64,000 nucleotides of DNA from Maribellus comscasis (GTDB lineage: Bacteria; Bacteroidota; Bacteroidia; Bacteroidales; Prolixibacteraceae). The stretch is from contig NZ_CP046401.1 of the NCBI RefSeq assembly GCF_009762775.1, positions 868,001 to 932,000 on the forward strand, in the 5' to 3' direction. The notes beneath the pieces were generated by a model. It saw only the letters and a program-made list of their open reading frames with translations, ran no database searches and was not told the origin of the DNA. The stretch's first letter is position 1, and each line of letters opens with the position of its first letter. Positions 45,484 through 53,610 of the stretch are shown in pieces. The position numbers were made by a program, and so were the translations under genes.

Positions 45484-47013
45484 TTAATAACCCGGATTTT
45501 GCACCAGTTCAGGGTTAGCATCGAGTGCAGTTTGCGGAATTGGGAAGATCAAACATTTTTCAGGGGTGACACCTTTCCAATCGGGAATTTCTTCAAGGAA
45601 AGTACCAAAACGAATCATATCCTGACGGGAAGTGATTTCCCATGCCAGTTCAAAACGTCGCTCCATATAAATATCATCGAGAGTAACGCTGCTTAAAAGT
45701 TTATCACTGCTGTCAAAAGCACGTGTGCGAATAAGGTTAACCAAACGTGTAGCTTCTACGTTGTCTTGTCCCAAGCGGACCAGTGCTTCTGCTTTCATCA
45801 AAAATACATCGGCTAACCTGAAAATGGCCATATCATTTTCCATATCTCCATTTAAGCCACTTTCAAATTCCCATTTGGAACAGCGTGCTCCTTCTTCCTG
45901 TTCTACCTGTCCCCAACCATCTTCATCAAGATTGTACTTTATTTCAATATCGATGGTATGTATCAAATCGCGACCGTGGGCTGTAATTAAAACAGAGCCG
46001 TCGGTGTCATACATAGACCCGGTTAAAAACGACCAGTCAATACGTTTGTCATCATCATCGTAATCTTTTACAAACTGAGGCATTGCACTTATTCCGTTCC
46101 ATGTTCCCACATTCAAATTAAGAGGAATTGGATCTAAATAATGCAGGGTTCTCTTATGTATGTGATTTCCGCCATCGGCGGTGCTGAAAACGATTGGAAA
46201 TATTATTTCTTTTGAATTTTGATTTTGAACGACAAAACTTGATTTGAAGTTAGGTTCCAAAACATAATCCAATGCCATAACCATATCGCAGGCATCAACA
46301 CATTCCTGCCATTTTGCTCCTCCATCCGGGTTCCAAACTTCGGCATTTAAATACATTTTTGCCAATAAGGTATATACCACACCCTTTGTTATCTTTCCGT
46401 AACTGGCTGCTGTAACATCATCTCTCACAATATCTTTTATCGCATCCAGTTCACTTAAAACAAACTGGTAAACTTCAGTTCTTGATTTTGTCGCCGGATT
46501 AGAGGTATCGTTAAAATCGGTAACAATCGGAACGTTTCCATAATAATCAAGCAGCAGATAGTACCAAAATGCCCTTACACCTCTGATTTCGGCAAGTATT
46601 TGTTCTTTATCACTAATACTTTCATTTTCTTCAATCATCGAATAAATTTTGTTACAGCTTGAAATACTCTCCATAGCTGAGTTATAAGAACCTTTCACTA
46701 AACTTGTATTAGGAGTCCAGGTATGAAACCGCAGTTCTTTGAACTGACCTCCATCCCACCAGTCACCCCCCTTACGAGTTGGTGTAACAGCCATGTCAGA
46801 AGAACATTCACTTAACAGGAAATAATTACTCGGAAATACATTTTTCAGTGTCCTGTAAATAGGTGCAATGAGCGAGTTAATCTGAGATTCAGTGTTACCA
46901 AACTCATCCACTGGCAGCTTGTCAAAAACTTCTTCGTCGAGATTAGTACATCCCTGGTGTAGTAACGAGAATGCAAAGACGAAGATGAGTGAAAATATTT
47001 TCGTTTTTTTCAT
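45484..47013 (-). CDS. SusD/RagB-family glycan-binding lipoprotein
   Basis: A 509-aa lipoprotein (lipobox LLHQGCTNL). It shows the SusD-like pattern: a helical N-terminal half with TPR-like segments (SCNKIYSMIEENESISDKEQ, EIRGVRAFWYYLLLDYYGNVP, the usual RA-x-x-Y-x-LL-x-x-YG motif at about 128-142), and a C-terminal half ending in RRFELAWEITSRQDMIRFG and PIPQTALDANPELVQNPGY. It sits 18 bp after the SusC gene and forms the outer-membrane uptake complex with it. It should bind the rhamnose-rich oligosaccharide before import. Confidence 0.97.
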   Translation of the reverse strand: MKKTKIFSLIFVFAFSLLHQGCTNLDEEVFDKLPVDEFGNTESQINSLIAPIYRTLKNVFPSNYFLLSECSSDMAVTPTRKGGDWWDGGQFKELRFHTWTPNTSLVKGSYNSAMESISSCNKIYSMIEENESISDKEQILAEIRGVRAFWYYLLLDYYGNVPIVTDFNDTSNPATKSRTEVYQFVLSELDAIKDIVRDDVTAASYGKITKGVVYTLLAKMYLNAEVWNPDGGAKWQECVDACDMVMALDYVLEPNFKSSFVVQNQNSKEIIFPIVFSTADGGNHIHKRTLHYLDPIPLNLNVGTWNGISAMPQFVKDYDDDDKRIDWSFLTGSMYDTDGSVLITAHGRDLIHTIDIEIKYNLDEDGWGQVEQEEGARCSKWEFESGLNGDMENDMAIFRLADVFLMKAEALVRLGQDNVEATRLVNLIRTRAFDSSDKLLSSVTLDDIYMERRFELAWEITSRQDMIRFGTFLEEIPDWKGVTPEKCLIFPIPQTALDANPELVQNPGY

Positions 47014-47031
47014 AATTCAAAGTTGTTTAAA

Positions 47032-50000
47032 TTAAAAACTAATGTTAACGCCCAAGGAAATTGTCCTTGCTTTCGGATAGTATTCACGTCCTTCAACACC
47101 CGGATCTAAACCTGCCATTTCAACTTCGGGATCGAGTCCGGTGTAATTGGTTATTGTAAACAGGTTTTGTCCGGTTACATAAAGCCTGAGTTTTTGAATT
47201 TCTTCAATCTTAGATACATCAAAACTGTAACTCAGACTAATATTATCCAGTTTCAGGAAGGATCCCTTTTCGATATAATAACTACAATATTTGGGATTAT
47301 CAGCCAGCCCGATGGTCAGTGCATCGTGCAATACATTTGCCCCTGGCAGCCACTGTGTTGTTGCATACGACATTTTTGAGAAATTCAACAAGTCGTTGCC
47401 GTAAACACCTCTGAAAAAGAAATTTAATTCCCAGTTTTTATAAGTAATGATATTTGAGATCCCATAAGTTAACTTGGGCTGCGCAGAACCGATATATGTC
47501 CGGTCATCGTTAGTTAATCCCGGCTCACCGTCAATCATATCGTCCATAATATACATTCCGTCGTCATCAAGTCCGTGACATAACCAGCCGTAAAAGGTTC
47601 CAACTTCTTTTCCCTCTTCCACAATATGCGTGGTATTACTCGAACCTCCACGAATCCATGCATCGCCAGTTAGAATTGAACTCGTCGAGAACTCATCATT
47701 GGAGAGCTTTGTAATTTCGTTTTTGTTATGTGCCAAATTTACGGATGCTGTCCATCTAAAATTATTTTTGCGAACGATATCGCCACTAATCAGAAATTCA
47801 ATTCCTTTGTTTGACATAGATCCCACATTGGCCAGCATATCGGGGTATAGATACGGGGGTACCGGTACCTGATATGTGTACAACAAGTCTTTGGTCCGCT
47901 TATCGTAGTATTCAATGGTACCACTCAACCTATTGTTCAAAATATTGTAATCCAACCCGACATTAAACATTGATGTCTCCTCCCATTTCAGATTTTCATT
48001 GGCATTCTGACTAATTTGATAAGCCCTGTACCATTTTCCATTGTCATAGTACTGGCCTGAGCTCCCGTACAGTTCCAATGATTTGTATGGATCAATACCG
48101 TCCTGATTACCGGAAATACCATAACCTACCCTAAGCTTTAAATCATCGAGGAAGGTAGCACCCTGCATAAACGATTCTTCGTTAATACGCCATGCAGCGG
48201 AAACAGAAGGAAATGTTGCCCATTTGTGATTGGCTCCAAATTTTGAAGATCCGTCGTAGCGAAGTGACAAAGTTAAAATGTATTTCATTTTATAATTGTA
48301 ATTGGCTCTTCCGAAAAATGAAACCAGCTTGTTCATGTTTGCGCCCGACCAAACATCGGAAGGACGCAAATTTTCGCCGGCTCCCAAATTATTGTATTCA
48401 AAAAAGTCGGTTACAAACTGGCGATTCTGGGCTCCGGAGTTTTGGTAATAATTTTCTTCGTAAGAATAACCGGCAAGAAGACCAATTTTATGTTCACCTA
48501 TAGATTTTTCATAGTTTAATGTTGTCTCCAGCAAATGTTTATCGCTTGTCCAGTTAGAGCGCTGCGCAAACCCCTGATCGTTACGTCCTCTTTCTGTATC
48601 CGAATCATAATAAAGTCCATAATCATTGGTCTCTCTTTGTTTGTGCAGCTTTACTCCCGCCATAAATCCTTCAAACAAACTTAACTGTACATCAATATTC
48701 CCAAAATAAAGACTTCTTTTATTCAACCGGCTATTGTATTCAATATTCCGCACAGGGTTCCCCTGATCATATTCCTGGCTATCAAACCATGTTCCATCGT
48801 CGTATTTTACAGGAGCAACGGGTATCATATTGTAAGCCAGCACAAAATTTCGGGTATCGGTTGGTGAGTAGTCGCGGGTAGTAATTGCGCCGGTAAATGC
48901 AACATTTAATTTTTCGTTCAATGCTTTCTGATTAAATGTAAAACGTGCATTAAAGCGCTCCATTTCGTTATCTTTTACAACACCTTTTTGATCAAGATAG
49001 GAAATTGATGCGCGATAGTTGCTGGTTCTTCCCCCACCCGAAAATGATAAATTATGGTTTTGACTGACACCGGTGCGCATGATCTCATCAAACCAGTCTG
49101 TATTGGCTCCCAGATCCAGGCCTTCAGTATCAATATTATTAGCGGCTGTATAATCACGCCATTCCCGAGCTGTGAGTACATCCGGCACATTGGTTACTGT
49201 GCTGGCAGCCATATAACCATCGTATTCAATCAAGCTTTGATTTTCGCGTCCTTTTTTGGTAGTAATTAGAATAACACCACTTGCCGAACGTGAGCCATAG
49301 ATTGCTGCTGCTGAGGCGTCCTTTAAAACGCTGATTGATTCAATATCCTGCGGTGCGACCGACGACAAACTGAGCCCCGGCACACCATCAATAACAATAA
49401 ACGGCTGACTACTTCCTGTTAATGAAGAAGTCCCGCGCAAACGTATGGTTTGATCTGAAGTAACATCGCCGCTACCGAGAGTAATAGCCAAACCTGCTAC
49501 TTTTCCTTTTAAAAGGTCAACTGCATCCTGGGTTAAACCTTTGTTGAAGTCTTTCTCCGACACATTACTAATTGACCCCGTTACTTCTCTTTTTTGCTGA
49601 ACTCCGTATCCAATGGCAACCACTTCTTCGAGCCCGATTGCCTCTTCTTCCATAATGATATTGAATGTTGTTTTCCCTGCCAGCGGAACTTCCTGGGTTT
49701 TCATTCCCACAAAAGAAAACATCAATATTTCTCCATCAACCGGAACGGTAAGTTCAAAATCACCATCAACTCCACTTACCGTGCCGATGGTTGTTCCTTT
49801 TACAACAATCGAAACACCCGGAATTGGCCTTCCGTCGGTACCTGTAATAATTCCGGAAATATCTTTGGTTTGTTGCACCATAAAAATAGTTCTGTCACTG
49901 TCTCTTTCTTTTAAAATAATTTGCCGATCATTTCTAATCTCATAGTCAACTTTTGCGGTTGAACAAAATGAGTTCAAAACTTCTTCAAAGGTGGCCCCAT

Positions 50001-50259
50001 TGAAATTAATGGAATACCTTTGGTTGGGGTCAAAAATCTCATCTTTATAGAGAAAGATGTAGTCTGTTTGGTTTTCAATGGTTTGAATAACTTCCTGGGA
50101 GGTAGCTCTTTTCAAATTCACTGAAAGTTTTACTTGTGAGAAACTGTTCCCGAAGGAGACAAACACCAGTAAAATTAGAATCAGTGTTAGTTTCATCTTT
50201 TTAAATTGTTGTTTGGTATTCCCCATATCGGGAAAATACCTGTCTCGTTTTTTTTTCAT
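47032..50259 (-). CDS. SusC-type TonB-dependent transporter with STN signalling domain
   Basis: A 1075-aa protein. The N-terminal extension (MKKKRDRYFPDMGNTKQQFK) before the signal helix is usual in STN-type SusC proteins, so I keep the first ATG. An STN domain (about 45-115) is followed by a carboxypeptidase-regulatory-like domain (SGIITGTDGRPIPGVSIVVK, about 135-154), a plug domain starting near AIGYGVQQKREVTGSIS and a barrel ending ARTISLGVNISF. The STN domain signals to the FecR anti-sigma factor encoded immediately upstream. It transports oligosaccharides with SusD (45484). A hairpin at 50303-50336 stands between it and FecR. Confidence 0.97.
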   Translation of the reverse strand: MKKKRDRYFPDMGNTKQQFKKMKLTLILILLVFVSFGNSFSQVKLSVNLKRATSQEVIQTIENQTDYIFLYKDEIFDPNQRYSINFNGATFEEVLNSFCSTAKVDYEIRNDRQIILKERDSDRTIFMVQQTKDISGIITGTDGRPIPGVSIVVKGTTIGTVSGVDGDFELTVPVDGEILMFSFVGMKTQEVPLAGKTTFNIIMEEEAIGLEEVVAIGYGVQQKREVTGSISNVSEKDFNKGLTQDAVDLLKGKVAGLAITLGSGDVTSDQTIRLRGTSSLTGSSQPFIVIDGVPGLSLSSVAPQDIESISVLKDASAAAIYGSRSASGVILITTKKGRENQSLIEYDGYMAASTVTNVPDVLTAREWRDYTAANNIDTEGLDLGANTDWFDEIMRTGVSQNHNLSFSGGGRTSNYRASISYLDQKGVVKDNEMERFNARFTFNQKALNEKLNVAFTGAITTRDYSPTDTRNFVLAYNMIPVAPVKYDDGTWFDSQEYDQGNPVRNIEYNSRLNKRSLYFGNIDVQLSLFEGFMAGVKLHKQRETNDYGLYYDSDTERGRNDQGFAQRSNWTSDKHLLETTLNYEKSIGEHKIGLLAGYSYEENYYQNSGAQNRQFVTDFFEYNNLGAGENLRPSDVWSGANMNKLVSFFGRANYNYKMKYILTLSLRYDGSSKFGANHKWATFPSVSAAWRINEESFMQGATFLDDLKLRVGYGISGNQDGIDPYKSLELYGSSGQYYDNGKWYRAYQISQNANENLKWEETSMFNVGLDYNILNNRLSGTIEYYDKRTKDLLYTYQVPVPPYLYPDMLANVGSMSNKGIEFLISGDIVRKNNFRWTASVNLAHNKNEITKLSNDEFSTSSILTGDAWIRGGSSNTTHIVEEGKEVGTFYGWLCHGLDDDGMYIMDDMIDGEPGLTNDDRTYIGSAQPKLTYGISNIITYKNWELNFFFRGVYGNDLLNFSKMSYATTQWLPGANVLHDALTIGLADNPKYCSYYIEKGSFLKLDNISLSYSFDVSKIEEIQKLRLYVTGQNLFTITNYTGLDPEVEMAGLDPGVEGREYYPKARTISLGVNISF

Positions 50260-50302
50260 AAATTTGACAAGTTAAATTATACACTCATAAATATTTAACG
50301 CT

Positions 50303-50336
50303 AAAACCGGCAGGTGCGGGAACATCTTCCGGTTTT
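50303..50336 (-). terminator. Hairpin between FecR and SusC
   Basis: AAAACCGG (50303-50310) pairs with CCGGTTTT (50329-50336) over an 18-nt loop; the right arm touches the FecR stop codon. No long T-run follows on the minus strand, so it may be a weak terminator or a processing site. It would let SusC be expressed separately. Confidence 0.4.
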
Positions 50337-51532
50337 TATTTTTCTATTTCATAATAGTTCTCTCCTTTTTTGTTTATACTTACTGATGCTGCTGTTGCAA
50401 CACTATTTACTATTTCTTCACAATTTTCGCTCAACTCCAGTTTTCCGGAAATCCGGATGGTTCCCAAAATCGGATCTTTATAGTGAAAATGGATATTATA
50501 ATATCGTTCCAGTTTTTTTACAATTCTGTTTAAATCCGTACTTTCAAATTTAAATAGTCCGTCTTTCCACAAAGTGTAATTCTCAGTGTCAACTGACAAT
50601 ACCAAAGCTTTTTTTGTAGACTTGTTAAAGGAGGCCAGTTCGTTTGGGTTTAAATCGATACTTTCAGAAAATATTCCGGCATTGTTTTTTTCCAGTCTAA
50701 CTTTTCCTTCGGTCAAAACGGTTTCAATGGTTTTGTCGGCAGGATACGCGCTAACATTAAAACGTGTACCCAAAACCTGTATTCTGATGTCGGTAGTTTG
50801 AACAACAAACGGATGTTCACTGTCATGCTCAACATCGAAAAATGCTTCACCAACCAATAAAACTTCCCTGTTTTTGTCTTTAAAAACTTCAGGATAAACA
50901 AGCCGGCTGCCGGCGTTCAGGACAACTTTGGTTCCGTCGGGTAGTACAACTTCGGAGGTTTTTCCATAAGGGATAATCAATTGATTTAATTGGGTGACAG
51001 ATTTACCCTGATTATCTGATGGGCGATTGGCAACTATATTATTGTTTACCACCACTTTCCCGTCGTTCCTATATTCAACAATCGATTTTTTTTCATTCAA
51101 AATAATATTTTCGCCATCCGGGCGAATAAGTCTTGCCTCTTCTCCTGTAAAAGGTTCTGCAATTTCCTGAGCAAAAAATTCTTTGTTAAAATTATCTTTT
51201 TCGTAAAAAAGCAGTGCGCCAAAAGAAAAAAACAAAATGGCGATTGCTGCATATTTCATCCAGGAGAAATAAAGCTTCAGCTTTTTCTTTCCCTCCTTTT
51301 TAGCTTCAACTTGTTTTAGGATATTTGAAAAAAGCAATATTTTTTCTTCAACAGACAGATCTTCTTCCGAAGTTTTAAACTTACGTAAAATCCGTCGTGC
51401 ACGAATAATATTGGCGCTTTCCGCCTGATGATCTGATTTGTAAGTACTCCACCAGTCTTCAAGCTCTTCCGAAGGGCTAAATACCCAATCGATGAAACGC
51501 TTATCTTCGAGATACTTGCTTAGGTTTTCCAT
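50336..51532 (-). CDS. FecR-family anti-sigma factor
   Basis: A 398-aa protein. A cytosolic N-terminal region (about 1-90, ending KKEGKKKLKLYFSW) interacts with sigma factors in this family; one transmembrane helix follows (about 92-112, AAIAILFFSFGALLFY). The periplasmic FecR domain (about 185-285) contains PYGKTSEVVLPDGTKVVLNA and GEAFFDVEHDSEHPFVV, and a C-terminal DUF4974-like region (about 315-398) has FKFESTDLNRIVKKLERYYN. It receives the signal from the STN domain of SusC (47032) and releases the ECF sigma encoded 127 bp upstream. Confidence 0.95.
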   Translation of the reverse strand: MENLSKYLEDKRFIDWVFSPSEELEDWWSTYKSDHQAESANIIRARRILRKFKTSEEDLSVEEKILLFSNILKQVEAKKEGKKKLKLYFSWMKYAAIAILFFSFGALLFYEKDNFNKEFFAQEIAEPFTGEEARLIRPDGENIILNEKKSIVEYRNDGKVVVNNNIVANRPSDNQGKSVTQLNQLIIPYGKTSEVVLPDGTKVVLNAGSRLVYPEVFKDKNREVLLVGEAFFDVEHDSEHPFVVQTTDIRIQVLGTRFNVSAYPADKTIETVLTEGKVRLEKNNAGIFSESIDLNPNELASFNKSTKKALVLSVDTENYTLWKDGLFKFESTDLNRIVKKLERYYNIHFHYKDPILGTIRISGKLELSENCEEIVNSVATAASVSINKKGENYYEIEK

Positions 51533-51659
51533 TTGTTTTTAATTCACTATAAAAGGCAACCTAAAGTGAAAATATGGACAAACTTTTTAAACTTTTTTCA
51601 ACAAACAAACACAAACAATTAATAATCAGGATATTACAAACAAAAATGTCTTTTTTCAG

Positions 51660-52286
51660 CTAGGTAACCTTTTTTTGAAAGGAAGAATGGGGAATATAAG
51701 ACTGCAAAAAAAAGAAAAAGAACAAAGCTTCTTTTTCCATTACTTCTCTTACGGTTTTTAAAGCCCGGTAAACCAGCTTGCGTGAAGACTCAATGGAAAT
51801 ATTTAAGATTCGCGCAATTTCAATATATTCCATTGACTCGTTAAACCGCAAATAGAGTGCTTCCTTTTGTTTCGAGGGCAACTCTTGAAGAATATGCTTT
51901 ATTTTTTTGGTTAGTTCTTCATCCTTCTCCCGTTCAATTATCTCTTTCTCGATACTATACTCCGGCTCAAAAGAGAGCGGCTCTTCGTTGTCATCTCCGA
52001 TAACAAACCTTCTTCTTCTCTTTAATTTTTTTATCAAACTATGTTTAAGAGAAAGGATAAGGTAAAATTTTAAATTCTGAGGGTTAGTTTTATTGTTTTC
52101 CTTTTTTAGATATAAATCGAGATAAACTTCCTGAATCGAGTCTTTTACGAGTCCCTCATCGTTACACAGCTTAATGCCGTACCTGTAAAGCGAATCTATA
52201 TGAAGGTTGTAAAGATATGCAAATGCCTCACTATCACCCGACTTGAAACTTTTCCATATTCTGTCTATTTTTAAGTTTTGTTGCAT
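51660..52286 (-). CDS. ECF-type RNA polymerase sigma factor
   Basis: A 208-aa protein with sigma-70 region 2 (FKSGDSEAFAYLYNLHIDSLYRYG, and the region reading SIQEVYLDLYLKK, about residues 12-65) and region 4 (LPSKQKEALYLRFNESMEYIEIARILN, about 135-161, then ISIESSRKLVYRALKTVRE as recognition helix). It is the Bacteroidota FecI-like type paired with FecR (50336). The C-terminus carries a run of five phenylalanines, a feature also seen in related sigma factors. It likely activates the SusCD operon. A -7-type box lies about 32 nt upstream of the ATG (52318-52325). Confidence 0.95.
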   Translation of the reverse strand: MQQNLKIDRIWKSFKSGDSEAFAYLYNLHIDSLYRYGIKLCNDEGLVKDSIQEVYLDLYLKKENNKTNPQNLKFYLILSLKHSLIKKLKRRRRFVIGDDNEEPLSFEPEYSIEKEIIEREKDEELTKKIKHILQELPSKQKEALYLRFNESMEYIEIARILNISIESSRKLVYRALKTVREVMEKEALFFFFFLQSYIPHSSFQKKVT

Positions 52287-52317
52287 GAAATACAGGTTTG
52301 AGCAGGAAGCTTAAAAA

Positions 52318-52325
52318 CAAAGATA
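52318..52325 (-). promoter_or_regulatory. Candidate -7 promoter box for the ECF sigma gene
   Basis: On the minus strand 52325-52318 reads TATCTTTG, an exact match to the Bacteroidota consensus TAnnTTTG, 32 nt before the sigma start codon. No good -33 TTG element is seen at the expected distance, so this is weak evidence. Confidence 0.35.
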
Positions 52326-52469
52326 TTAAAAAAAACAACACATATTTTACGAAACTTTTATTGTGAAAAATAACAACCTGAAGATTTATGAGAGCAAAGG
52401 CTGTTGCAGTTAAACGTGATATTTTTTAGTGGCTCCTCTTTGCAGAAATAATTGGAGTTTTAACTTCAA

Positions 52470-52934
52470 TTATTGTTTGTTGTATACCATCATTTCCGAC
52501 ATGTCTCCATATGATGACGAAGCGGAAACTTCAATTACCATATTTTTACCATCCATTTTATATACCTCAACAATAGTCATTGTTTCGCCCTGCATCGGAA
52601 TTTTTGATGTTATTGTCAACATCTTTTCATCGTCAGACCAAACTGCTGTCGATTTCTTTTCTGTATCCATAAAACCAACGTTAACACATTCTCTTCCATC
52701 AAGCGTAAGATTGTCCTTTGTAGTAAAATTCTGTCCTTGAAAACTCGAATGTTTTTCAATATCCATCTCGTTTATCTTGTGTATAACAATAATTTCGTTG
52801 GGGGCCATACTAAACTGGTCGCCAAGTTTACTTTCTGAACGGTTCAATTTCCAGGTTCCGGAAAAATCTATGCCCTGAGCTGACACCAATGTTGCACCAA
52901 ACAACATCACTAACAGATAAATAGTTTTTTTCAT
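52470..52934 (-). CDS. Small secreted beta-strand protein, unknown function
   Basis: A 154-aa protein with a signal peptide (MKKTIYLLVMLFGATLVSAQ) and a body of alternating strands (IDFSGTWKLNRSESKLGDQF, EKKSTAVWSDDEKMLTITSK) that looks like a lipocalin-type or similar beta-barrel. The N-terminal SGTWKLNRSESK pattern is common in small secreted proteins of Bacteroidota and Acidobacteria. I cannot assign a ligand. It lies 183 bp upstream of the ECF sigma on the same strand. No terminator is clear between them, so it may or may not be part of the regulatory unit. Confidence 0.7.
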   Translation of the reverse strand: MKKTIYLLVMLFGATLVSAQGIDFSGTWKLNRSESKLGDQFSMAPNEIIVIHKINEMDIEKHSSFQGQNFTTKDNLTLDGRECVNVGFMDTEKKSTAVWSDDEKMLTITSKIPMQGETMTIVEVYKMDGKNMVIEVSASSSYGDMSEMMVYNKQ

Positions 52935-53610
52935 GATAGTTAGGTTTACTGTTCAAATTACAATATATAAAACTCTCTAATTTAAAAAGGTTTATCCAAA
53001 ATAAAAAAGATTATTTATTCAAAGTTCAACCTTTGGATTTACTATCTTACAAAACTCAAAAGTTAGTTTGTTCATTACACTTTAAAATAGCTGCCTTCCT
53101 TCACTATTAGAAAAAAATATCTCAAAGATTTACAATACTTATTCTAAAACATACTTTTCGATTTAAATGTTAAAACCTTCATGCCGTTTTTAACCGATTC
53201 AAAAAACACCATACTGTGAAAAATCGACAATCTTACACTTTTCGCAAGTCAAAGCATTCTTTGGTTTTTATTTTACATAAAAGCTATCAATCACTTAAAT
53301 AATAACAATTCAAACATATTCTCAAAATAAATTAAACAAATGACCAAAACGATATTTTTTATGTCCGTAAAATTATTTTCGATTAAGAACTTGAATAAAT
53401 CAGACTATTCTTTTGTTAAAAAAACTTTGCTTACACCACATATCACATTTCCTGACTTTTATCATGTTTTGTAACTATTTGTTAATTAATCATTAATAAA
53501 AGTGACATTTCTACACTAATAAGCAATAAAAAAGAACTAACATCCACGATTTATACACTATTTTAACACCATAATTTCTGCGAAAAAAAATAAAAATTAA
53601 ATCTTTTTTT
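52935..53610. other. 676-bp AT-rich divergent spacer, no gene
   Basis: This is the largest gap in the window and separates the minus-strand locus from the plus-strand propeller-SusCD cluster. It is very AT-rich and holds no frame I would call a gene, no tRNA-like structure and no obvious long repeat. It probably contains two divergent promoters with long 5' leaders. Confidence 0.6.

Noticed and set aside
51660..51760. Frameshift suspected from the poly-Phe end of the ECF sigma factor
   Set aside because: Sigma regions 2 and 4 are complete before it and hydrophobic tails are common in related sigma factors, so the frame is probably intact.
52935..53610. tRNA, small gene or CRISPR-like repeats in the largest spacer
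   Set aside because: No cloverleaf arms, repeats of constant spacing or coding-like frame could be found by eye.
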